From NCBI GenBank assembly GCA_910584435.1, contig CAJUAP010000026.1, positions 1-58,055 of the forward strand: DNA of 58,055 nucleotides, read 5' to 3'. Position numbers and translations under genes: made by a program. Position 1 is the first letter of the stretch; each line of letters begins with the position of its first letter. The stretch comes from an uncultured Acetatifactor sp. (GTDB lineage: Bacteria; Bacillota; Clostridia; Lachnospirales; Lachnospiraceae). Below the pieces are notes generated by a model. It had not been told where the DNA came from and searched no databases. It worked only from the letters and a program-made list of their open reading frames with translations. Shown here one piece after another: positions 33,831-42,855 of this stretch.

Positions 33831-35795
33831 ATGACAAATGAGAATATGTCATTGGTATTTACAAATGACAAATGTATCGGATGCAACAAATGTACAAGGG
33901 TCTGCTGCTGCGAAGGCGCCTGTGTCACTGCGGAATCGGAACAGGGCATGCGCATTGAGGTGGATGGAAAGCGTTGTGTGGCCTGTGGCGCTTGTTTTGA
34001 TGTATGTGAGCATCATGCAAGAGAATATCATGATGATACGGAACGGTTCTTTGCGGATTTAAAGCGTGGGGAGCATATTTCACTGCTGATTGCGCCGGCT
34101 TTCAAGGCCAATTATCCGCAGGAATACGAGGCGGTACTGGGGGGCCTTAAATCTCTGGGAGTCAGGCATTTAATCAATGTATCTTTCGGCGCGGATATTA
34201 CCACATGGGGATATTTGAATTATATCAAACAGCATAATTTCCTGGGCGGGATTTCTCAGCCCTGTCCGGCAGTGGTGCGTTATATTGAGTATTATACACC
34301 GGAGCTGATTCCAAAGCTTTTTCCGGTGCAGAGCCCTCTTATGTGCGCTGCCATCTATGCCAGAAAGGAGATGAAGATCCCGGACAAGCTGGCCTTTATC
34401 AGCCCCTGCATTGCTAAAAAGCTTGAGATTGATGACGCAAACAATCAAGGATATGTATCCTATAATGTAACATTCGATCATTTGATGGAGTATGTCCGTA
34501 AGAACAATATACGGGGAGAGTTAAAGACTGATGAGATTGAATACGGGCTCGGATCCATATATCCCATGCCCGGAGGACTGAAAGAAAACGTCTGCTGGTT
34601 TCTGGGGGAGAGCGCATTTATCCGGCAGATAGAAGGTGAAAAGCATATGTATCATTACCTGGAGGAAAATAAGGAGCGCATTGCCAAAGGGCTGACGCCG
34701 TACCTCTTTATTGATGCTCTGAACTGTTCCGCAGGCTGCATTTATGGTACGGGCTGTGAGGCAGACCGGGCCAAATCCGATGATGTACTGTGCAGTCTTC
34801 TGGAGATCAGGGAAGCGTCCAAGAAAAATAACGCCGCCAGTGCATGGTCGAAGAAGCTGTCTCCGTCAAAGCGGTTAAAACGCCTGAACCAGCAATTCCG
34901 GGGATTGAGGTTGGAAGATTACCTGCGCAGGTATACGGATCGATCTGCAGAATGTACCTGTAAGGTTCCCTCGCCTTCCGAGAGGGAAGCAATTTTCCGC
35001 GACATGGAAAAACATACCCAAGAAGAGCGTATGATTAACTGTTCCTGCTGCGGATATGCATCTTGCGACCGGATGGTGGAGGCGATTTATAACGGCTTTA
35101 CCCGTAAGGAAAACTGCATCTATTATATTAAAAAGAAGGTGGAACTGCAGAACGAAGAGGCACAGAAACTTGCAGTGCAGCTGAAAGCGGAAAAAGGCAA
35201 TGTGCAGGAACAGAAGGAAATGATTCTGGAGACGATTCGGGAGATTAACCGGAAATTTGCAAAGCTGTACCAATCGGTGGATGAGATGACGGCGGGCAAT
35301 GATAATGCCGCAGTGGAAAGTACGGAGATTTCAGGCGATATGGTGCATGTCTCGGATTTCTGTGAAGCTTTGGCAAATTCGCTTGATGATATATCAATAG
35401 TGCTGCAGGAACTGGTGCAGAATAATAATGAAGTAGTGAGCATAGCGTCTCAGACAAATCTGCTGGCATTAAATGCAAGTATTGAGGCGGCCAGGGCGGG
35501 CGAAGCCGGAAGGGGCTTCTCGGTTGTGGCAGGCGAGATTAACAATCTGGCATCTGATTCCAGGGCAACAGCAACACGAAGCAATGAGAGTCAGGGTAAG
35601 GTCATGGCAGCCATTACGCGTATTATTGAGGATACGGGTAAATTGCGTGAAACGATTGATGCGGTGAATGGCCGCACACAGAATCTGGCTGCTTCTACGG
35701 AGCAGATTGCAGCTTCCGTGGCAGTCATATTAAATACGGCAAATGATGTAAAGGAGAGCTTGAATTTATTGGTGGAGGCATCTCGGAGTGTATAA
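33831..35795 (+). CDS. [FeFe]-hydrogenase-like sensor fused to a chemotaxis signalling domain
   Basis: A 654-residue multidomain protein. Residues 1-65 carry two 4Fe-4S ferredoxin motifs (C15/18/21/25 and C49/52/55/59). Residues ~80-360 are [FeFe]-hydrogenase-like and keep four candidate H-cluster cysteines: C145 (SQPCPAVV), C193 (SPCIAKKLE), and C299 and C303 (NCSAGC). The proton-shuttle Cys of catalytic enzymes (TSCCP) is replaced by Pro144, as expected for a sensory group. A further Fe-S-type motif (NCSCCGYASC, ~405) and a coiled coil lead to a C-terminal MCP signalling domain (IASQTNLLALNASIEAARAGEAGRG). No membrane segment is seen, so it is cytoplasmic. It probably reports H2 or redox state to CheA. 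ATG 33,831 is chosen; GTG 33,810 is possible. Confidence 0.9.
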   Translation: MTNENMSLVFTNDKCIGCNKCTRVCCCEGACVTAESEQGMRIEVDGKRCVACGACFDVCEHHAREYHDDTERFFADLKRGEHISLLIAPAFKANYPQEYEAVLGGLKSLGVRHLINVSFGADITTWGYLNYIKQHNFLGGISQPCPAVVRYIEYYTPELIPKLFPVQSPLMCAAIYARKEMKIPDKLAFISPCIAKKLEIDDANNQGYVSYNVTFDHLMEYVRKNNIRGELKTDEIEYGLGSIYPMPGGLKENVCWFLGESAFIRQIEGEKHMYHYLEENKERIAKGLTPYLFIDALNCSAGCIYGTGCEADRAKSDDVLCSLLEIREASKKNNAASAWSKKLSPSKRLKRLNQQFRGLRLEDYLRRYTDRSAECTCKVPSPSEREAIFRDMEKHTQEERMINCSCCGYASCDRMVEAIYNGFTRKENCIYYIKKKVELQNEEAQKLAVQLKAEKGNVQEQKEMILETIREINRKFAKLYQSVDEMTAGNDNAAVESTEISGDMVHVSDFCEALANSLDDISIVLQELVQNNNEVVSIASQTNLLALNASIEAARAGEAGRGFSVVAGEINNLASDSRATATRSNESQGKVMAAITRIIEDTGKLRETIDAVNGRTQNLAASTEQIAASVAVILNTANDVKESLNLLVEASRSV

Positions 35796-35809
35796 ACATG
35801 TAATGGCTG

Positions 35810-35858
35810 TGTAACCTGTGTTACTGAGAACGGAGTGAACAGTAACTAACCTGTTACA
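35810..35858 (+). terminator. Hairpin after the hydrogenase-sensor gene
   Basis: Two helical segments, TGTAAC/GTTACA (outer) and GTTACT/AGTAAC (inner), form a long imperfect stem. There is no T tract, so it may be a weak terminator. Confidence 0.45.
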
Positions 35859-35885
35859 TAAATATAAATAAAATATAAAAAAGTC

Positions 35886-35914
35886 TTGTGCTTTTTGAAT
35901 ATGTATGCTAAAAT
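35886..35914 (+). promoter_or_regulatory. Promoter of the ACT-hom-apgM-lysC cluster
   Basis: TTGTGC at 35,886-35,891 and TAAAAT at 35,909-35,914 with a 17-base spacer, about 80 bases before the first gene of the cluster. Confidence 0.65.
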
Positions 35915-35994
35915 ATCCTTCGGTGAAAAACAAGTGTCCGCGATATAAAAACAAAACGGAACAAGCCTGTCAATATGGCAGAATGTGAGGAACT

Positions 35995-36438
35995 ATGGGA
36001 GAAGCAGCAAAGTATTTTGTGGTAAGGCAGAAAGCCGTACCCGAAGTATTATTGAAAGTAGTCGAAGCAAAGAGGCTTTTGGAGTCGGAGAAAGCTCTGA
36101 CCATTCAGGAAGCGGTTGATGCTGTCGGCATCAGCCGCAGTTCTTTTTATAAGTATAAGGATGATATTTTTCAATTCCATGACAATTCACAGGGTACTAC
36201 CTTTACTCTGATGTTTCAGATGGATGATGAACCGGGTCTGTTGTCGGATGTATTGAAGATTATTGCGGAGTATCGAGCCAACATTCTGACCATTCATCAG
36301 AGTATCCCGATTAACGGAATAGCATCATTGAGCCTCAGTGTGCAGATTCTTCAGGATACGGGGGATATCTCAAGAATGATGGAGCAGATGGAACGCCAGA
36401 ACGGAGTACGCCATGTAAAAATACTCTCCAAAGAGTAG
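35995..36438 (+). CDS. ACT domain-containing protein (UPF0735/PheB-like)
   Basis: A 147-residue protein. Residues ~1-60 look like a helix-turn-helix (LTIQEAVDAVGISRSSFYKYKDDI). Residues ~70-147 are an ACT domain (LMFQMDDEPGLLSDVLKII, then NILTIHQSIPING), the fold that binds amino acids. The family is annotated PheB in Bacillus but its enzymatic role is unproven; a transcription or allosteric regulator is more consistent with the fold. It sits 55 bases before homoserine dehydrogenase, so sensing threonine or a related amino acid to control this cluster is a reasonable inference. The start is ATG 35,995 behind a weak GTGAGGA. Confidence 0.88.
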   Translation: MGEAAKYFVVRQKAVPEVLLKVVEAKRLLESEKALTIQEAVDAVGISRSSFYKYKDDIFQFHDNSQGTTFTLMFQMDDEPGLLSDVLKIIAEYRANILTIHQSIPINGIASLSLSVQILQDTGDISRMMEQMERQNGVRHVKILSKE

Positions 36439-36493
36439 GGGAGACAGGGACTGAAGGACGGATGCGGAACTTAAAATAGGAGGATTAGAGAAG

Positions 36494-37705
36494 ATGATCG
36501 AGGCAGCGGTATTAGGTTATGGTACAGTGGGAAGCGGTGTAGTGGAAGTGATTGAGCGGAATCGTGAGGAAGTGAGCAGAAGGGCAGGGGAAGAGGTGCA
36601 TGTCAAGTACATTCTTGACTTGAGGGATTTCCCGGGAGACCCTTATGAGGATAAGGTGGTGCATGATTTTAACCTCATTTTAGAGGATGAGGAAGTCAGT
36701 ATAATCTGTGAGGTCATGGGAGGCGTCGGAGCCGCATATCAATTTACAAAGCAGGCATTGGAGGCAGGTAAGAGCGTATGTTCTTCCAATAAGGAACTGG
36801 TGGCAAAGCATGGAGCGGAGCTGCTGGCCATTGCGGCCCGGAAACATTGCAATTATATGTTTGAGGCCAGTGTGGGAGGCGGTATTCCTGTTATCCGTTC
36901 CATAAATAATGCGCTGACGCCGGAGAGAATTGAAGCTGTAACGGGAATTCTAAACGGTACCACCAATTATATTTTAAGCAAAATGGAGCGCGAGGGTGCG
37001 GATTATGCACAGGCGCTGAAACAGGCGCAGGAACTGGGGTATGCGGAGCGCAATCCTGAGGCGGATGTAGAAGGCCATGATGCCTGCCGTAAAATTGCCA
37101 TTCTCGCTTCTCTAATGACGGGGAACAATGTGGATGCAGAGAAGATTTATACGGAGGGAATTACGAAGATTACTGCGGCAGATTTTGATTATGCCAGGGC
37201 TGCAGGCATGACAATTAAATTGTTGGCCAGAGCCAGTCTGCAGGAGGATGGAAGTGTGCTGGCCATGGTTGCCCCCCATATGCTGTCTAAGGAGCATTCC
37301 CTGGCCATGGTAAACGATGTGTTCAACGGTATATTTGTCACGGGAAATATGCTGGGAGATACTATGTTTTACGGGCATGGTGCAGGTAAGCTTCCCACTG
37401 CAAGCGCGGTGACGGCTGATGTCATAGACTGCATCAGAAACCGGGACAGAACAGCCTGGTGTATCTGGGAAGAGACGGAGTGCAGACTTGCGGATGTGGC
37501 GCAGACGAAGAAGAAATTCTTCGTGCGGGTGAAGGCTTCGGCCCGTAAGGCAGCGGAAGAGGTATTCAGCGGAAGCAGCATTCTTGAAGTGCCGGAGCAT
37601 CCGGAGGAAGCGGGAGTCATTACACAGGAGCTCACAGAGCGGGAATGCAGTGAAAAATGTGCTCTGCTCAAGGAAAATGTGATAAGCAGAATACGTATGC
37701 TGTAG
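36494..37705 (+). CDS. hom: Homoserine dehydrogenase
   Basis: Reduces aspartate semialdehyde to homoserine in the threonine/methionine pathway. The 403-residue protein has an N-terminal dinucleotide fold (AVLGYGTVGSGVVEVI), SSNKELVAKHG, the catalytic-domain signature FEASVGGGIPVIRSI followed by GILNGTTNYIL, and EADVEGHDACRKIAIL. The C-terminal ~75 residues form an ACT domain (FFVRVKASARKAAEEVF), the usual site of threonine feedback. The start is ATG 36,494 behind AGGAGG. apgM and lysC follow, giving three pathway steps in a row, although no aspartate semialdehyde dehydrogenase or threonine synthase gene lies in the window. Confidence 0.97.
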   Translation: MIEAAVLGYGTVGSGVVEVIERNREEVSRRAGEEVHVKYILDLRDFPGDPYEDKVVHDFNLILEDEEVSIICEVMGGVGAAYQFTKQALEAGKSVCSSNKELVAKHGAELLAIAARKHCNYMFEASVGGGIPVIRSINNALTPERIEAVTGILNGTTNYILSKMEREGADYAQALKQAQELGYAERNPEADVEGHDACRKIAILASLMTGNNVDAEKIYTEGITKITAADFDYARAAGMTIKLLARASLQEDGSVLAMVAPHMLSKEHSLAMVNDVFNGIFVTGNMLGDTMFYGHGAGKLPTASAVTADVIDCIRNRDRTAWCIWEETECRLADVAQTKKKFFVRVKASARKAAEEVFSGSSILEVPEHPEEAGVITQELTERECSEKCALLKENVISRIRML

Positions 37706-37751
37706 AAAGCGGAAGCGCTGCAGCAAATGTCAATATGTGGAGGAGATTGGG

Positions 37752-38954
37752 ATGAAATACATTGTGGTGCTGGGAGACGGCATGGCGGATGAACCGATAG
37801 AACAGCTGGGAGGAAAGACCCCTCTGGCCTATGCGGACACTCCCAATATGGACAGACTCAGCAAATTAAGTGAAGTGGGCATGGTGCATACCATTCCGGA
37901 CGGTATGAAGCCCGGTTCTGATACGGCCAATTTGTCCGTTCTGGGATATGACCCGGAAAAGTATTATTCAGGGCGTTCCCCCTTAGAGGCTTTGAGCATC
38001 GGTGTGCCTATGAAGGATACGGATATTGCAATTCGATGTAATATTGTGACAATTTCCGAAGAGGACGTGCCTTTTGAAGAGAAGACGATTATTGACCACA
38101 GTGCTTCGGAAATCAGTACTGAGGACTGCGCGGTGCTGCTTCATGAAGTGGAGAAACAGCTGGCAGATGAGACCTATCAATTTTATGTGGGTACCAGCTA
38201 CCGGCACTGCCTGATATGGAACAATGGTAAAGTGGTGGAACTGGCCCAGCCTCACGATGTATTGGGACAGAAAATCGGGCAGTATCTGCCGGGGGATAAG
38301 GCATTGAGAGAAATGATGGAGAAGAGCTATCATATTCTGGTGAACCACCCTGTCAATATAGAAAGGAAGAAAAAAGGGCTGCATCCGGCAAATTGCTGCT
38401 GGTTCTGGGGTGCTGGCACGAAACCAATGCTTTCTTCCTTTGAAGAGAAGACGGGGAAAAAGGGTATGATGGTGTCTGCGGTGGATCTGCTCAAAGGCAT
38501 TGCAGTGGGGGCCGGTATGGGAGTAGCCAATGTGGAAGGCGCCAGCGGAGGGCTGCATACCAATTATGCCGGAAAAGTGGATGCGGCAGTGAAGGCCGTG
38601 ACAAAGGACGGGTATGATTTCGTGTATATACACCTGGAGGCGCCCGATGAGATGGGGCATCAGGGCAGTGTGGAGCGGAAGGTACAGGCCATTGAGTATC
38701 TGGATACGAAAGTGATCGGGCCTCTGGCAGAACAGATGGAAGCGTCAGGAGAGGCATTTCGGCTGTTAGTGCTGCCGGATCATCCCACCCCGATTCGAGT
38801 CAGGACCCATACTTCGGACAGTGTCCCTTATATGCTCTATGACAGTACCAGGCCCGGACAGAATACCTGGGATTATAATGAGGAGGCGGGAAGGGCCTCA
38901 GGCAATTATGTAGCGCAGGGGCATAAGCTCATTGAAAAATTCCTGGAACTGTAA
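37752..38954 (+). CDS. ApgM-type phosphoglycerate mutase family protein, candidate homoserine kinase substitute
   Basis: A 400-residue metalloenzyme of the alkaline phosphatase superfamily, closest in pattern to the archaeal-type cofactor-independent phosphoglycerate mutase. It has the N-terminal metal motif VVLGDGMADEP, SDTANLSVLGYDP with the likely phosphoryl-carrying Ser, FYVGTSYRHCLIW, then HLEAPDEMGHQG and LPDHPTP as metal ligands. ATG 37,752 is chosen behind GGAGGAG. Its place between hom and lysC, with no thrB in sight, matches clusters where this family has been proposed to replace homoserine kinase. A glycolytic role remains possible, so I leave the symbol empty. Confidence 0.85.
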   Translation: MKYIVVLGDGMADEPIEQLGGKTPLAYADTPNMDRLSKLSEVGMVHTIPDGMKPGSDTANLSVLGYDPEKYYSGRSPLEALSIGVPMKDTDIAIRCNIVTISEEDVPFEEKTIIDHSASEISTEDCAVLLHEVEKQLADETYQFYVGTSYRHCLIWNNGKVVELAQPHDVLGQKIGQYLPGDKALREMMEKSYHILVNHPVNIERKKKGLHPANCCWFWGAGTKPMLSSFEEKTGKKGMMVSAVDLLKGIAVGAGMGVANVEGASGGLHTNYAGKVDAAVKAVTKDGYDFVYIHLEAPDEMGHQGSVERKVQAIEYLDTKVIGPLAEQMEASGEAFRLLVLPDHPTPIRVRTHTSDSVPYMLYDSTRPGQNTWDYNEEAGRASGNYVAQGHKLIEKFLEL

Positions 38955-39034
38955 TGTGAAGAGCAGGGCATGATATCAGTATGACAGGTATTCATGATTG
39001 CTTTAGGATAATGAGGAAAATGAGGAGTGGAAAC

Positions 39035-40354
39035 ATGGCAAAGGTAGTGAAATTCGGAGGAAGCTCTCTGGCAAGTGCAGAGCAGTTCAAAAAGGCCGGT
39101 GATATTATACGGGCGGATAAGAACAGGAGGTATGTGGTGCCTTCTGCGCCGGGGAAACGTTTTGCAAAGGATACGAAAGTAACGGATATGCTGTATGCAT
39201 GTTATGATCTTGCGGAAGCGGAAGAGGATTTCAGTGAGGTGCTGGAGGCGATTGCCGCAAGGTTTCAGGAAATCATTGACGGATTGGAACTCTCTGTCAG
39301 CCTTGAGGAAGAATTTGAGACGATTGCGCATCATTTCAGAGAAAAAGCGGGCAGTAATTATGCGGCTTCCCGTGGAGAGTATCTGAACGGTATTATTATG
39401 GCGGCATACCTGGGATATGAGTTCATAGATGCGGCCAAGGTGATTTTCTTTGACGAAGAGGGAAATTTTGATGCGGATACCACCAACCAGGTACTTTCCG
39501 CAAGGCTGGCAGAATGTGAATGCGCGGTGGTTCCGGGCTTCTATGGCGCAATGCCTGACGGCAGGGTGAAAACCTTTTCCAGAGGCGGTTCCGATGTGAC
39601 CGGCTCCATTGTGGCAAAAGCAGCCAGGGTGGATGTCTATGAGAACTGGACGGATGTATCGGGTTTCCTGATTGCTGACCCAAGGATTATTGACAGTCCC
39701 AAGGGAATTGATATCATTACATACAGAGAGCTTCGGGAGCTTTCCTATATGGGAGCCACCGTACTTCATGAAGATGCTATTTTTCCGGTGCGTCAGGAGG
39801 GAATTCCCATCAATATCCGTAATACCAATGCACCTGAGGATAACGGGACATGGATTGTGGGCAGCACCTGTCAGAAGTCGAAATATGTTATCACCGGTAT
39901 TGCCGGCAAAAAGGGTTTCTGCTCCATCAATATTGAAAAGGATATGATGAATGCAGAGATTGGCTTTGGGAGGAAGATTCTGCAGGCATTTGAGGAAAAT
40001 GATATTTCCTTTGAACATGTGCCTTCCGGTATTGATACCATGACGGTGTATGTGCATCAGGACGAATTTATGCACAAGGAACAGCAGGTGGTTGCGGGGA
40101 TTCACAGGCTGGCCAAGCCGGATGCCATTGACATTGAATCGGATCTGGCGCTGGTTGCGGTTGTGGGAAGGGGCATGAAATCCACAAGGGGAACTGCAGG
40201 CAGGATATTTTCCGCGCTGGCTCATGCCAATGTGAATGTTAAAATGATAGATCAGGGTTCTTCCGAGCTGAATATCATTATTGGTGTGGCAAATGAGGAT
40301 TTTGAGACAGCGATTAAGGCAATTTATGATATTTTTGTATTGACAAAATTATAA
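39035..40354 (+). CDS. lysC: Aspartate kinase
   Basis: Phosphorylates aspartate, the first step to lysine, threonine and methionine. This is a monofunctional enzyme of 439 residues. It begins with the KFGGSSLAS nucleotide motif (residues 5-13); FSRGGSDVTGSIVA and the ENWTDVSGFLIADPRII block complete the kinase domain. Two ACT domains (~305-439, AEIGFGRKILQAFEEND and LVAVVGRGMKSTRGTAGRIF) give feedback control. The start is ATG 39,035, behind GAGGAG; an upstream in-frame ATG at 38,981 lacks family resemblance. An 80-base gap to apgM and a terminator after lysC mark it as the end of the operon. Confidence 0.96.
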   Translation: MAKVVKFGGSSLASAEQFKKAGDIIRADKNRRYVVPSAPGKRFAKDTKVTDMLYACYDLAEAEEDFSEVLEAIAARFQEIIDGLELSVSLEEEFETIAHHFREKAGSNYAASRGEYLNGIIMAAYLGYEFIDAAKVIFFDEEGNFDADTTNQVLSARLAECECAVVPGFYGAMPDGRVKTFSRGGSDVTGSIVAKAARVDVYENWTDVSGFLIADPRIIDSPKGIDIITYRELRELSYMGATVLHEDAIFPVRQEGIPINIRNTNAPEDNGTWIVGSTCQKSKYVITGIAGKKGFCSINIEKDMMNAEIGFGRKILQAFEENDISFEHVPSGIDTMTVYVHQDEFMHKEQQVVAGIHRLAKPDAIDIESDLALVAVVGRGMKSTRGTAGRIFSALAHANVNVKMIDQGSSELNIIIGVANEDFETAIKAIYDIFVLTKL

Positions 40355-40380
40355 GGACGGAAGAGACGGTGCAGGAGGAG

Positions 40381-40415
40381 AAGGAATGCCGGGGAGACCT
40401 TTGGGCATTCCTTTT
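40381..40415 (+). terminator. Intrinsic terminator of lysC
   Basis: AAGGAATGCC (40,381-40,390) pairs with GGGCATTCCTT, ending in TTTT. Confidence 0.85.
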
Positions 40416-40617
40416 GCTGTATATTTGCTGTATCTAAGAAGGAAAAATTGAGAAGATAATTGCGGATAAATGAAATTTTCGCAATAAATTATATTTATTT
40501 ATTGAAATTTTTAGAAATTAGTTTATAATAGAAATAGATGCTGACGGACAGCAGGAGACTACAATGAGTGCTCGGCTGACAGAAAGGGGCGTTATTCTAG
40601 AGAGGAGATCTTACATA

Positions 40618-42315
40618 ATGAGGAAAGAAGAAAATATTGAGAAGAGACTAACCAGGTCTTTTTTTCAGGTGTCGACAATAATTGCGGCAGTGGCGTTGGT
40701 TGCGATGATAGCAATGATGGTCATATCAAACAGATACTCCTATGCTTTGACTAATTTTGGTTTTGCACAGGGGGATATCGGTAAGACTATGTTTGTGTTT
40801 GCAGATCTCAGATCGTCTCTCCGGGCAGCGATCGGTTATGATGATGCGGATGCAATTGAAATGGTTGTGCGGCAGCATGATGAAAATAAGATAATGTTTC
40901 AGGAATATTTTGCGGCGATTGAAAATACGATTGTCTCTGAGGATGGCAGGAAGACATATGATGAGATAAAAGGAGAATTGGATGAGTACTGGAGGCTGGA
41001 TGCACAGATCATAGAATTGGGCGCCACCACGGACAGAGAGAAGTGCAGACAGGCCCAGGAGATTGCATTGAATGAGCTGGCAGGCGTTTATAACAGTATC
41101 TATGATAAACTGGATTCCCTGCTGGAGGTAAAGGTGAGGGAAGGCAATGAGCTGTCCACTATGCTTCTGATCACAAACTATATTATAGCCGTAGTAATAT
41201 TGATCGGTATCGTGGCAGCAATGCTGGTTGCCATGAAGTTTGGGAAAAGGATTGCACAGGGAATCGCTGTGCCCCTGAGAAAATTAGGCGAGAGGCTTAT
41301 TACATTTGCCGGCGGCGATTTGTCCTCGCCCTTCCCTCTGGTGGAAACCGGAGACGAAGTGGAGTATCTGGAGAAAAATGTCAAGGAAATGGCAGACAAT
41401 CTGAATGTGCTGATTCAGGATGTGGGAGAAGTGCTGGGCGAGATGGCCGGTGGAAATTATGCAGCCAACTCCAAGGTATCCGAAAGATATACCAAGGATT
41501 TCAAGAAGCTCTATGATTCCATGAAGGGATTAAAGGATCAGATGACAGAGACATTGGTTTCCATTGGGGAAGCTTCCAACCAGGTATCTGCCGGTTCCGA
41601 TGATCTGGCTAAGGCATCTCAGTCCCTTGCAGAGGGAGCAACGGAGCAGGCAAGCGCAGTGCAGGAACTGCATGCTACGATTTCCGATATTGCCGTAACC
41701 ATGAAGAAGAGTGCGGACAGCGCGGAGGATTCTTATGCCAAAGCGCAGCAGTATGCAAATGAAGCAGATCATAGCCGGGCGGAAATGAATGCTATGATGA
41801 ATGCCATGGAGCGCATTAACAATGCTTCCATGAAGATAGGAAATATTATATCCGAGATTGAGTCCATTGCATCTCAGACCAATCTTCTGTCATTGAATGC
41901 ATCCATAGAAGCTGCAAGAGCAGGAGATGCAGGACGCGGTTTTGCCGTTGTGGCGGCAGAGATCAGGCAGCTGGCAGATCAAAGTGCGAAGGCGGCAGTG
42001 GATACAAGGGAGCTGATAGAAGGTTCTATAAGGGAAGTCTCGGAGGGAAACAATGCGGCTGAACGCGCGTCAAACTCTATCAGCACTGTGGTGAGCGGAA
42101 TTCAGCAGATTGCAAGCTTCTCTAAGGATTTGAAGGTTATGGTGGAAGATCAGGCGGAGGCCATGCGTCAGGCAGAGCTTGGTATCAACCAGATTTCAGA
42201 AGTAGTACAATCCAATGCGGCAACGGCGGAAGAAGCTTCTGCAACCAGTGAGGAATTGTCAGCACAGGCGACAATCCTGGATGAGCTGGTAGGGCAGTTT
42301 ACATTGGCAAGGTAA
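40618..42315 (+). CDS. Methyl-accepting chemotaxis protein
   Basis: A transmembrane chemoreceptor of 565 residues. A first membrane segment lies at ~15-40, an extracellular helical sensor at ~45-185 and a second segment at ~190-215. A HAMP linker (FGKRIAQGIAVPLRKLGERL) and a long cytoplasmic coiled coil follow, with the signalling tip IASQTNLLSLNASIEAARAG (near 420-440), which contacts CheA/CheW. The sensor is of the four-helix type by size and content, with no recognisable ligand motif. There is no C-terminal CheR-binding pentapeptide. I choose ATG 40,618, behind AGAGGAG; ATG 40,564 is an in-frame alternative. It appears monocistronic. Confidence 0.93.
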   Translation: MRKEENIEKRLTRSFFQVSTIIAAVALVAMIAMMVISNRYSYALTNFGFAQGDIGKTMFVFADLRSSLRAAIGYDDADAIEMVVRQHDENKIMFQEYFAAIENTIVSEDGRKTYDEIKGELDEYWRLDAQIIELGATTDREKCRQAQEIALNELAGVYNSIYDKLDSLLEVKVREGNELSTMLLITNYIIAVVILIGIVAAMLVAMKFGKRIAQGIAVPLRKLGERLITFAGGDLSSPFPLVETGDEVEYLEKNVKEMADNLNVLIQDVGEVLGEMAGGNYAANSKVSERYTKDFKKLYDSMKGLKDQMTETLVSIGEASNQVSAGSDDLAKASQSLAEGATEQASAVQELHATISDIAVTMKKSADSAEDSYAKAQQYANEADHSRAEMNAMMNAMERINNASMKIGNIISEIESIASQTNLLSLNASIEAARAGDAGRGFAVVAAEIRQLADQSAKAAVDTRELIEGSIREVSEGNNAAERASNSISTVVSGIQQIASFSKDLKVMVEDQAEAMRQAELGINQISEVVQSNAATAEEASATSEELSAQATILDELVGQFTLAR

Positions 42316-42346
42316 TGCCGAAATGCGCTTCTTGAAAATTGTAAGA

Positions 42347-42521
42347 GTTCAGCCCTCGCCATTCACAACGAGGTGGGCAAGCCCCCTCCTGACCGCACCT
42401 GCGGTGCTTTCCGCTGCTTCGCAGCTGCCTTTGTTCATAAGACGGCGTTCCCTCAGCCGATATAATCAGCCGAAAATTCGTGTGGGCACGATTTTCGACT
42501 GCTCACATCGGCTGGCTGAAC
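42347..42521. repeat. Multi-hairpin element with GTTCAGCC inverted ends
   Basis: This 175-bp element is bounded by GTTCAGCC (42,347-42,354) and GGCTGAAC (42,514-42,521). Inside are GCACC/GGTGC, GCTGC/GCAGC and a long nested stem: CAGCCGAT (42,454-42,461) / ATCGGCTG (42,507-42,514) enclosing CGAAAAT-CGTG / CACG-ATTTTCG (42,471-42,497). No gene is visible in it. The ends match the 60-bp palindrome at 32,506. It has the size and form of a non-autonomous repeat, but no clear target duplication. Confidence 0.75.
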
Positions 42522-42685
42522 TGTTATTGAAAATTCTGGAAATTTGTCGATAAGTGTTGACAGATGAAGGGCAAGCTTATATAATAAAGCTATCATCCTT
42601 CATTGAGATACAAAAGAGATAAGATGCAAAAGTATGTTATATGCAAAAGAACGAGTGTACAGAGGATGAGATGAAGGAAAAATAA

Positions 42686-42717
42686 GGAAATGAACGTAAT
42701 AGTTCATTTCCTTTCTT
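42686..42717 (+). terminator. Hairpin with T tract between the chemoreceptor and GH3 genes
   Basis: GGAAATGAAC (42,686-42,695) pairs with GTTCATTTCC across a six-base loop, followed by TTTCTT. It lies ~370 bases after the chemoreceptor stop, so it may end an unseen small transcript or long 3' UTR. Confidence 0.75.
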
Positions 42718-42855
42718 AATATTGAAATTACACATACCCGAAGAAGGATGGGAGCATTTATTCCTGTGGGCAGTGGGGGTCTTGATTTCGGGAGTGGATG
42801 ATTTTGTAATAATGAACGGTCTTGATGAATAGAAAAGAATATGGGTGAGGTACAT

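Noticed and set aside
38906..40225. A 439-codon minus-strand open frame opposite lysC
   Set aside because: Shadow of lysC codon usage; no start signal or family resemblance.
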